From NCBI GenBank assembly GCA_910586125.1, contig CAJUHP010000031.1, positions 1-42,642 on the forward strand: a stretch of DNA of 42,642 bases, in the 5' to 3' direction. The stretch is from an uncultured Lachnospiraceae bacterium. GTDB lineage: Bacteria > Bacillota > Clostridia > Lachnospirales > Lachnospiraceae. The translations under genes were made by a program, and so were the position numbers. Shown one piece after another: positions 1 through 6,415 of the stretch. The notes beneath the pieces are model-generated. The model was not told the DNA's origin, did not search any database, and saw only the letters and a list, made by a program, of their open reading frames with translations. Within the stretch, counting starts at the first letter, position 1. The number at the start of each line of letters is the position of its first letter.

Positions 1-46
1 CCTTTTGCTAAACCATGCAGTTTTTAACTATAACTAGCACAACAGG

Positions 47-1339
47 TTAATTTAAATCTTTGTAAATCGGCGTTCTCAAACGTGAAAGACTTACGACGAT
101 TCCAAGGATTCCTACGCTAAAGAACATAACAGCTATTCCTGATCCGTTTCCCGAACCAAAAAAATGAGAAAGTATCTTTTGCATAGGCGAATCTATCATC
201 ATAAACGGTTCTATGACATAGTCTGCCAATATACCGCCTAAAAATAGTCCTAATGGAATTGTGCAGTTTTGCAAAGTATCCTTTGCGGAAAAGACACGTC
301 CCTGCATCTCAAGTGGTATGTGTTCGCGCATGATTGCTGTTAAATTAGCATTCATTATGACTGCTGGTATATAAGACGCAAAGGCGGCAATACACCAAAC
401 CAATGGTAAAAAGGATAGGCTCTGTACTACGTTGCCTACAAAAACGAAAGCGGTTGTTATAAAAACTACCTTTGACTTATTCTCCACGGGTTTCATCATA
501 GTAACAATGATACTTCCTGCAAGCAATCCTAATGACACAGCACTTTGAACCATACCGAGCACTTGCTGATTGTTATTGGTTCTACCCAAAACAAAGGGGG
601 CAATCATTCCATCATTGCCTAGTTTGGCAAGAAAATTGATGATAGCAATGAAAAGAGTAATCCGTAAAAGGGCTGTGTGCTTCCACAAGTAATGTATTCC
701 TTCCAGACAGCTTTTTAGAAACGGCTCATTGGTTTTCTCCTCCAGATGCTCTATTTCTGGAATCTTAATGAAGAACAACAGTATAAAAAATGCGGCGGAA
801 AAACTTACCAAGTCACATACCAGAACCACCGTCATACCTCCAAAGGCTAACAGACAACTACCCAATGCCGGAGCCAGAATGGAAATAGCCGAACCGGAAA
901 AACTTTGTAGTCCGCCAACTCTGGTATAATATTTTTTCGGCACTAACAAACTGGTTGCGACAAAAGAAGCCGGATTTTGAAAAGCATTCATAAAACTAAG
1001 CAAAACGTTGATAACATATATATGCCATACCATAAGTGCTGAAAAAGAAAACAATACAATGACAACTATCGTCCCGAAAGCCGCCATCAAGTCAGCACAC
1101 AGCATAATATGCTTTTTATTCCAACGATCTGCCAAAGTCCCTGCTATAAAGCGAAAGAAAATTGTCGGTAAAAAGGAACAGATTGTTAAAAGTGTTATAC
1201 TGGATGCGGTTCCCTTCTGTTCATAAATCCAGACGATTAACGCATAACTGGTCATCGCTGTACCTAATTCGGAAACAGTCTGCGAACCCCACAAAAGTAA
1301 AAAACTGTGTAATTCTTTAATAGATATTAAATTTTTCAT
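47..1339 (-). CDS. MFS drug-efflux-type transporter (MefA-like superfamily)
   Basis: This 430-residue protein is a major facilitator superfamily permease of the MFS_3 type, the group that contains macrolide exporters such as Mef(A). About twelve hydrophobic segments are visible. The loop after the second segment carries the family motif GTLADRWNKKHIM (residues about 67-79), and LLVPKKYYTRVGG resembles the corresponding region of Mef(A). The start is set by the ribosome binding site AAGGAG eleven bases upstream. The gene is AT-rich compared with the core genes that follow. It has a leader peptide and hairpins upstream, the usual arrangement of drug-inducible efflux genes. The family assignment is firm. 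The substrate is unknown, and a macrolide, lincosamide or other drug is only inferred from context. Confidence 0.85.
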   Translation of the reverse strand: MKNLISIKELHSFLLLWGSQTVSELGTAMTSYALIVWIYEQKGTASSITLLTICSFLPTIFFRFIAGTLADRWNKKHIMLCADLMAAFGTIVVIVLFSFSALMVWHIYVINVLLSFMNAFQNPASFVATSLLVPKKYYTRVGGLQSFSGSAISILAPALGSCLLAFGGMTVVLVCDLVSFSAAFFILLFFIKIPEIEHLEEKTNEPFLKSCLEGIHYLWKHTALLRITLFIAIINFLAKLGNDGMIAPFVLGRTNNNQQVLGMVQSAVSLGLLAGSIIVTMMKPVENKSKVVFITTAFVFVGNVVQSLSFLPLVWCIAAFASYIPAVIMNANLTAIMREHIPLEMQGRVFSAKDTLQNCTIPLGLFLGGILADYVIEPFMMIDSPMQKILSHFFGSGNGSGIAVMFFSVGILGIVVSLSRLRTPIYKDLN

Positions 1340-1342
1340 GGC

Positions 1343-1472
1343 TTTGCTCCTTACACAATAATTACTATAGTTACATGGAACGCAAAGCCTAATGCGGACG
1401 ATAAACTCCCATTAAAATGGAGAAACCGCTCCGTGCAGATATCGTCCTATATCAGACCTTGCACGGAGCAAA
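1343..1472 (-). promoter_or_regulatory. Attenuator-like mutually exclusive hairpins before the MFS gene
   Basis: On the minus strand the segment read from 1469 to 1460 (GCTCCGTGCA) is perfectly complementary to that read from 1437 to 1428 (TGCACGGAGC), with an inner GATAT/ATATC stem. The left arm extended to 1472 (TTTGCTCC) can instead pair with GGAGCAAA in the MFS ribosome binding site (1350-1343). The leader peptide reading frame runs through this left arm, so ribosome position could decide which pairing forms. A weaker hairpin lies at about 1406-1422. The complementarities are seen directly; the regulatory role is inferred. Confidence 0.5.
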
Positions 1473-1505
1473 AACATCTGCGGAAAAAGGCAATAAGTGC
1501 ATCAT
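1452..1505 (-). CDS. Putative 17-residue regulatory leader peptide
   Basis: A short open frame on the minus strand encodes MMHLLPFSADVFAPCKV. An AAGGAG ribosome binding site lies ten bases before its ATG. It lies between a good promoter and the MFS gene, and its last codons fall inside the left arm of a strong hairpin. Short leader peptides in this position usually make the ribosome stall in the presence of an antibiotic and so switch on the downstream resistance gene. No homologue was recognised. The coding claim rests on position, ribosome binding site and hairpin overlap. Confidence 0.5.
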   Translation of the reverse strand: MMHLLPFSADVFAPCKV

Positions 1506-1531
1506 TTCACAACATCTCCTTGTTAGAGCTA

Positions 1532-1560
1532 ATTTTATCATGGGGAAAGGAAAAAATCAA
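1532..1560 (-). promoter_or_regulatory. Sigma-A-type promoter of leader peptide and MFS gene
   Basis: Read on the minus strand, a TTGATT -35 box (1560-1555) is followed after 17 bases by a TAAAAT -10 box (1537-1532). The expected start of transcription is about 1525, just before the leader ribosome binding site at 1521-1516. Confidence 0.55.
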
Positions 1561-1697
1561 TAATGATTGCCAAGTCCCATACTTGACATAACGAGCCCAC
1601 CGGCTTCACTCTTTTATCGTTCCAACGACTTCTCAATCTTTCACTTCTGCCCCTTCAAGTCATTCTGCTTTTCATACAAATTATCACGCTCTTTGCG

Positions 1698-2005
1698 TTG
1701 GAAGATATATACGGGCTGAAAATCGGGGAGATTGACGGGGAAATCTGCCTGCGCCTTGACAAGTTCGACTATTCCACTTATTCGTCCATGTTTGATATAT
1801 TCCACGCATGGCAGGAGCAAGCCGCCAAACTGGAACAGGGCAAAATTACCAAAGAGGAATACGACCAGTGGCGGTACAAGTCCCCGGAACTGGACCCCTC
1901 AAAGCATTGGGCGAAAGTCGCTCACAGGCGGTCAGTGGTATGCTTATGGAGGAATTTCAGAAAATCGAGAAAGAAGAAAAGAAAACATCAAAAAAGAAAA
2001 AGTAG
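1698..2005 (+). pseudogene. Frameshifted fragment of a mobile-element gene
   Basis: The frame from 1698 reads DIYGLKIGEIDGEICLRL and onward to SKHWAKV. It then breaks at about 1917-1922, and the sense continues in another frame as SQAVSGMLMEEFQKIEKEE with a lysine-rich end at 2005. A single missing base just after the codons for WAKV explains both parts. No convincing start codon lies upstream, so the 5' end is also lost; the first usable codon is a TTG. The sequence resembles C-terminal pieces of uncharacterised proteins on Clostridia conjugative elements, from memory only. It is most likely a decayed remnant marking an old insertion next to the efflux gene. Confidence 0.5.
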
Positions 2006-2346
2006 AACTAAGCATATCTCGCCTAACGGCTCGATGACGGATATTCGCCAAATGGATTTTTGCGCAAGCACAAGTCCATCCGGCTCACTGCCAACGCAAA
2101 AAGACCTTGCCGATATTCAGTTTCCATATCTGAACCCGCACTATCGTGCGGTTGTCGCGGCATTCGTCAAATGGAAATGCAAGCATTCCCTTTTTCCTCA
2201 TTGCTCGCGCAAATCAGCAAGGTTTTCTTATGCCATTGATGTAATTATTTAGTGCGCGATGTGAAAAATGTTGCCAAATCGTTGCTAATACTTAAATAAA
2301 TTTGCTTGCAACCCGCCTAAACACTAGCTTTTAAAAGCCCATTTCA
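2006..2346 (+). other. Gene-free remnant region next to guaA
   Basis: No convincing gene is seen. Open frames here lack ribosome binding sites and look like further debris of the same element. A small palindrome, GCTTTTAAAAGC at about 2327-2338, lies just downstream of the guaA stop codon on the minus strand. It has no T-run and is a poor terminator. Confidence 0.4.
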
Positions 2347-3639
2347 TCACTCAAATTCAATGGTAGCCGGCGGCTTCGGCGACATGTCATAGCAGACCCG
2401 GTTGACATGCTCGACCTCGGTAAGAATCCGGTCGGTAATCCTCTGCAGAACATCCCAGTCTACCCGCTCAATGGTTGCGCTCATGGCGTCCGTAGTGTTG
2501 ATTGCCCGCAAGATCACCATGTAATCAAAGCATCGGGCATGATTCTTAACGCCCACCGACTTGAAATCCGGTACGACGGTAAAGTACTGCCAGACCTTGT
2601 GATCCAGTCCGGCCCGCTCAAACTCTTCCCGGAGAATGGCGTCCGATTCCCGAACCGCGTTCAGACGCTCTCTGGTGATGGCGCCCAGGCAGCGGACACC
2701 CAATCCCGGTCCCGGAAACGGCTGGCGGTATACCATGGAAGAGGGAAGTCCCAGTTCCAGGCCGCAGGCGCGCACCTCGTCCTTGAAAAGCTGTTTTAAA
2801 GGCTCGACCAGATCAAATTTGAGATCCTCCGGCAGACCGCCAACGTTATGGTGAGATTTTACTGTCTGAGCTGTCTTGGTCCCGCTCTCGATGATGTCAG
2901 GATAAATGGTTCCCTGGCCCAGAAAATCAATGCCTTCCAGCTTGCGGGCCTCCTCCTCAAAAACGCGGATAAACTCGCCGCCGATGATTTTCCGTTTTTG
3001 CTCCGGATCCGCAACGCCCTCCAGCTTGCCGAGGAAACGGTCTGTGGCATCGACATAAATCAGATTGGCGCAAAGCTGGTTCTGAAATACCTCGATTACG
3101 CTCTCGGACTCATTTTTTCTCATCAGCCCATGGTTCACATGAACGCACACCAACTGCTTTCCGATCGCCCGAATCAGCAGAGCCGCAACCACGGAAGAGT
3201 CCACGCCGCCGGACAGAGCCAGCAGCACTTTGCCGTCGCCGACCTGCCTGCGGATCTGCTCGATCTGATCCGCAATAAAATTTTTCATGTTCCAGTTGGC
3301 CTTAGCTTGGCAAATATCAAAGACAAACTCCTTTAAGGCGTCCTCGTCAGGAAGCGTGTCCAGCTTTTTCTCACATCGGGCGGCCGGGTGATCTATGGCC
3401 AGCACGGGACAGCCAAACTGATATAACTCCGGATGTACATCCACCGGTGCTCCGTTCACGACCCGGTTTTCGCCGCCGTTGAGCACAATGCCCTTCACGT
3501 TTTGCAGGTGCTTCAGTTCTTCCAGGGTTATGTCGTGGGGATGAATCTCGCTGTACACGCCAAGATTTCGGATCTGGCGGGCGAGGTCCGTATTCTTTGT
3601 GCTGCCCAGATCCAGAATTACAATCATATCCTGTTTCAT
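2347..3639 (-). CDS. guaA: GMP synthase with a collapsed glutaminase domain
   Basis: The enzyme amidates XMP to GMP, the last step of guanine nucleotide synthesis. The ATP-pyrophosphatase domain is complete. Its P-loop SGGVDSS is at residues 143-149, with motifs such as HVNHGLMRK, GTIYPDIIESG and FPGPGLGVR and the C-terminal dimerisation end KPPATIEFE. The N-terminal amidotransferase domain starts normally (ILDLGS at about 7-12, GVYSEIHPHDI at 27-37). It then jumps from PVLAIDHPAARC straight to the linker, losing about 90-100 residues including the catalytic Cys and the His-Glu pair. The protein is therefore 430 residues rather than the usual ~515. The start at 3639 is chosen because AGGAGG precedes it and homology begins there; a longer frame to 3963 is not supported. 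It may use free ammonia or a separate glutaminase. Confidence 0.92.
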   Translation of the reverse strand: MKQDMIVILDLGSTKNTDLARQIRNLGVYSEIHPHDITLEELKHLQNVKGIVLNGGENRVVNGAPVDVHPELYQFGCPVLAIDHPAARCEKKLDTLPDEDALKEFVFDICQAKANWNMKNFIADQIEQIRRQVGDGKVLLALSGGVDSSVVAALLIRAIGKQLVCVHVNHGLMRKNESESVIEVFQNQLCANLIYVDATDRFLGKLEGVADPEQKRKIIGGEFIRVFEEEARKLEGIDFLGQGTIYPDIIESGTKTAQTVKSHHNVGGLPEDLKFDLVEPLKQLFKDEVRACGLELGLPSSMVYRQPFPGPGLGVRCLGAITRERLNAVRESDAILREEFERAGLDHKVWQYFTVVPDFKSVGVKNHARCFDYMVILRAINTTDAMSATIERVDWDVLQRITDRILTEVEHVNRVCYDMSPKPPATIEFE

Positions 3640-3717
3640 GTTTCTGTCCTCCTTTGGTATTGGGAAACTGTCATGCAAAGGTACGCTGTCAGAATAAGTG
3701 CCTTTGTCTTTCCACTT

Positions 3718-3746
3718 ATTATAAATGAAATTATTTTGCATGACAA
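3718..3746 (-). promoter_or_regulatory. Sigma-A-type promoter of guaA
   Basis: Read on the minus strand, TTGTCA (3746-3741) and a perfect TATAAT (3723-3718) are separated by 17 bases. The untranslated leader would be about 70 bases. No purine riboswitch fold was recognised in it. Confidence 0.7.
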
Positions 3747-3811
3747 TAAGAAAATGCACGGATATGCAGCCGGAAGGCGCAAAAGGAATCCGGCTGATTT
3801 GCATTCTCCTA

Positions 3812-3840
3812 TGGAAAAAAAACGGGAAAGATGATATAAT
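3812..3840 (+). promoter_or_regulatory. Probable promoter of the DHH gene
   Basis: A perfect TATAAT at 3835-3840 lies about 55 bases before the start codon. The -35 region at the 17-base distance (TGGAAA) is poor, so only the -10 box is well supported. Confidence 0.4.
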
Positions 3841-3895
3841 TATCGTATTCGCAGCCAGGAGGGCCGAATATACATAGCCAAAGGAGGATATCTTT

Positions 3896-4816
3896 GTGAG
3901 ACTAGTAACGCGATCAGATTTTGACGGACTGGTATGTGGCGCACTATTATTGGAAGCAGGCATTATTGATCACTGGAAATTTGCGCATCCGAAGGATTTG
4001 CAGGATGGGCTGGTTGAGATAAATGAAGACGACTGCCTGGCGAATGTTCCTTATGTAGAGGGCTGTGGTCTTTGGTTTGACCATCATTCCAGTGAACACG
4101 AGAGACTGCAGTTGGCAGGAAAGTATAAGGGCGAGAGCCGGATTGCTCCGTCCTGCGCCAGAATTATTTATGAGTATTATGGAGGAGAAGAGCGCTTTCC
4201 CCGTTTTGGCGAACTGATGGAAGCAGTGGATAAGGTGGACTCCGGTAATCTGACCATTGATGAGGTGATGAATCCTGCGGGATGGATTCTGGTCGGCTTT
4301 TTGATGGACCCCAGAACAGGGCTGGGCCGTTGGAGACAGTTTTCGATCTCCAATTACCAGTTGATGGAGAAGCTGCTGGAGGCTTGCCGGGTTCTGACCA
4401 CGCAGGAAATTTTGGATCTGCCGGATGTCAAGGAACGGATTGAGGTTTACTATGAGCAGACCGAAAAATTCAAGAAGATGGTGGCGGATCATACCCGGAC
4501 CGAAGGCAACGTGATTATCACGGATCTGCGCGGAGTGGAGCCAATCTATACGGGCAACCGTTTTATGATTTACAGCATGTACCCCGAACAGAATATTTCC
4601 GCATGGATTGTCAGCGGCCGCGGCGGGCAGGGATGTTCTGCAGCGGTGGGATACAGCATTTTAAACCGCACGTCCGCGGTGGATGTTGGAAGCCTGATGT
4701 TAAAGTATAACGGCGGCGGCCATAAGAATGTGGGAACCTGCCAGTTTAGCAACGAGACGATGAAGGAACAGCTTCCCTTGATGCTGTCAGAACTGTGTGC
4801 AATGTCCAACGCATAA
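3896..4816 (+). CDS. DHH-family phosphoesterase
   Basis: This 306-residue cytoplasmic protein belongs to the DHH/DHHA1 phosphoesterase superfamily, which cleaves phosphoanhydride or phosphodiester bonds with bound manganese. Visible metal-binding signatures are the N-terminal TRSDFDG (residues about 5-11) and FDHHSSEH (about 61-68, the family-naming motif). The C-terminal substrate-binding DHHA1 motif is NGGGHKNVGTC. Translation starts at GTG behind AAGGAGGATA. The gene stands alone, divergent from guaA. The family includes oligoribonuclease/pAp phosphatase NrnA, cyclic-dinucleotide phosphodiesterases and exopolyphosphatases. The substrate here cannot be assigned from sequence alone. Confidence 0.85.
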   Translation: MRLVTRSDFDGLVCGALLLEAGIIDHWKFAHPKDLQDGLVEINEDDCLANVPYVEGCGLWFDHHSSEHERLQLAGKYKGESRIAPSCARIIYEYYGGEERFPRFGELMEAVDKVDSGNLTIDEVMNPAGWILVGFLMDPRTGLGRWRQFSISNYQLMEKLLEACRVLTTQEILDLPDVKERIEVYYEQTEKFKKMVADHTRTEGNVIITDLRGVEPIYTGNRFMIYSMYPEQNISAWIVSGRGGQGCSAAVGYSILNRTSAVDVGSLMLKYNGGGHKNVGTCQFSNETMKEQLPLMLSELCAMSNA

Positions 4817-4824
4817 TCGCCTGT

Positions 4825-4853
4825 TTCGGCCCCGGAGTCAATCCGGGGCCGAA
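4825..4853 (+). terminator. Strong hairpin after the DHH gene
   Basis: A perfect 12-base-pair stem, TTCGGCCCCGGA with TCCGGGGCCGAA, encloses a five-base loop just after the stop codon. The following bases are not a clean T-run, so it is a likely but not textbook terminator. Confidence 0.5.
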
Positions 4854-4935
4854 GGCGTCTGCTTCCTCACATATTCCTGTTCTGCGCATACTGTAATAGT
4901 GTAAGTTCTCTCAAAAACAGGAAGGAAGCATAAAT

Positions 4936-5592
4936 TTGAAAAAGCGATTGGAATGCCAGCGACGGCCTTACGGCTGCCGGATGCCGGCCGGTCAGTGCAG
5001 AAGCTTTTCCTATCCCTGGCTGCGCAGCACAGAGCAGGGAATGTGGACGCCGGGGATGAATGATGACAGAGAGGAGCGGAGAGAGCTGGAATACTGGAAA
5101 CAGCTTTATCCGGCGCAGGTCAGACAGGTGCAGAGAGAGGTGGAGCATCAGTGCGATCTGATGGATTATGAAGGCAGCGCAATCTATGACGAATATCCGG
5201 ATCGGATTGCGCTGGCCAGGCTCTGCGAAGCGGTATACCAGGCCCTGATGCAGGAGGGGGCAGCAAACCAGATGGATATGTATCCGGTCGGCATGCCGGA
5301 AAGGCCGAACAGGGCGCCGGGCCGACACCCCACCGATATGGAAGAAACCGATTCCGGCCAAGCACAGGATATGGAAAGGATGCCGGAGAGCGAAGAGCAA
5401 GACGACGGCGCAATCGCTCCGGAGGAAGAGAGCGAAGAAGCCTTTGATTTTCGTACCGCGCATGGCGTGGAGATGATGCAGATAGGGCGTGACCGCCGTT
5501 CAGTGCAGGATCTGATCGAGGTTCTTTTGTATAATGAAATTTATCATCGCCGCTGCCGCCGCCGTCAAAACCGCAGTTGGTATTTTGGATGA
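4936..5592 (+). CDS. Conserved orphan protein, Lachnospiraceae type
   Basis: The product has 218 residues and no recognised enzymatic domain. The N-terminal half has the segment YPWLRSTEQGMW (about 26-37), then an acidic-basic helical stretch (EERRELEYWKQLYPAQV) and MDYEGSAIYDEYPDRIAL. This arrangement recurs in uncharacterised proteins of related anaerobes, from memory. A low-complexity Pro/Glu/Asp-rich linker (about 120-180) leads to a conserved-looking helix, RRSVQDLIEVLLYNEIYHRR, and a basic end. There is no signal peptide or membrane segment. The start is TTG behind GGAAGG; an internal ATG at 4981 is possible. The cysteine and arginine content of the first 20 residues is odd. It stands alone with its own terminator. 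Confidence 0.65.
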   Translation: MKKRLECQRRPYGCRMPAGQCRSFSYPWLRSTEQGMWTPGMNDDREERRELEYWKQLYPAQVRQVQREVEHQCDLMDYEGSAIYDEYPDRIALARLCEAVYQALMQEGAANQMDMYPVGMPERPNRAPGRHPTDMEETDSGQAQDMERMPESEEQDDGAIAPEEESEEAFDFRTAHGVEMMQIGRDRRSVQDLIEVLLYNEIYHRRCRRRQNRSWYFG

Positions 5593-5616
5593 ACAAGAAA
5601 GGCAGATAGAAGAGCC

Positions 5617-5659
5617 GAGAGCAATTTCTCTGAAAAACAGGGAAGCTGCTCTCTTTTTT
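5617..5659 (+). terminator. Rho-independent terminator
   Basis: GAGAGCA pairs with TGCTCTC, and an inner TTCTCTG/CAGGGAA stem carries one G-U pair. Six T residues follow. It ends transcription of the orphan gene before it. Confidence 0.8.
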
Positions 5660-5825
5660 GCTGCTGCTTGGCTCCTGCGGGCAATAAAATAGCACGGCAG
5701 CAATTCCGCTGCGTAATATCAGCAGATTCGGGTAGCTGAAAGCAGTTTTTTGTGGTATACTGTTAAAATAAGGATAAAAAAAGTAAACATTTAGATTTTT
5801 ATCAAGAAAACAGGAGGAGAGTAAA

Positions 5826-6281
5826 ATGGTAGCAGACAAAATCAGCAACTGCGAGCTTTACTATGGGCTGCATCCGTCTATGGAGAAGGCGTTTGCCTTC
5901 ATCCGCAGATACTGTGAAGAACCGATGGAACCGGGCCGCTATGAGCTGGAAGGGGACGCGCTCTATGCTATGGTGGTCGCGTATCAGCCGCAGCCCAGGG
6001 AGTCGATGCAGTATGAATCCCATGACCGGTATATTGATATTCAGTGCGTGATGGCAGGCAGCGAGTATCAGGGATATATTCCGCGCGAGGAGGCAGCGGT
6101 CTCGGTCGCCTATGATAACCAGAAGGATATCCGTTTTCATGCCTATGATGAGAAAGACGGACGGATCCGGCTGACGGAAGGCATGTTTGCGATCTATTTT
6201 CCGCAGGACGCGCACCTGCCGTCCATGTGGGACGGATCTGAAAAAGAGTGCGTACGGATTGTCGTTAAAATAAAATGCTGA
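5826..6281 (+). CDS. YhcH/YjgK/YiaL (EbgC-like, DUF386) family protein
   Basis: This 151-residue cytoplasmic protein belongs to the cupin-fold DUF386 family. Members include EbgC, the beta subunit of E. coli evolved beta-galactosidase, and YhcH-type proteins linked to sialic acid and sugar-acid metabolism. Family features seen are EGDALYAMVVAYQP, the segment ESHDRYIDIQCVMAGSE with likely metal-binding His and Asp, and FPQDAHLPSMW with its conserved His near the C-terminus. An AGGAGAG ribosome binding site precedes the ATG. A TATACT box at 5756-5761 may be its promoter, but the -35 is weak. There is no sugar-catabolic neighbour, so its physiological substrate stays open. Confidence 0.88.
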   Translation: MVADKISNCELYYGLHPSMEKAFAFIRRYCEEPMEPGRYELEGDALYAMVVAYQPQPRESMQYESHDRYIDIQCVMAGSEYQGYIPREEAAVSVAYDNQKDIRFHAYDEKDGRIRLTEGMFAIYFPQDAHLPSMWDGSEKECVRIVVKIKC

Positions 6282-6328
6282 CCGCCGCATTTTTTAGAAG
6301 ATCATCAGGAAATCTTAAGAAAAAACGC

Positions 6329-6357
6329 TTGAGCTTTGCGCCGGGAATTGCTATATT
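6329..6357 (+). promoter_or_regulatory. Promoter of the 881-residue extracellular protein
   Basis: TTGAGC (6329-6334) and TATATT (6352-6357) are 17 bases apart, 59 bases before the ATG. Confidence 0.55.
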
Positions 6358-6415
6358 GATAGGAAGCAGAAAAGAATGAAAAAAACAGAAATAACGGACG
6401 GGAATCGATAGCAGC

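Noticed and set aside
3640..3720. Purine riboswitch in the guaA leader
   Set aside because: The leader is about 70 bases and shows no recognisable purine aptamer core or terminator.
3640..3963. N-terminal extension of the guaA frame
   Set aside because: The extra 108 residues overlap the promoter and the start of the divergent DHH gene. The AGGAGG site and homology both place the start at 3639.
5120..5848. 242-codon minus-strand frame
   Set aside because: It runs antisense to the orphan gene and through a clear terminator; no domain.
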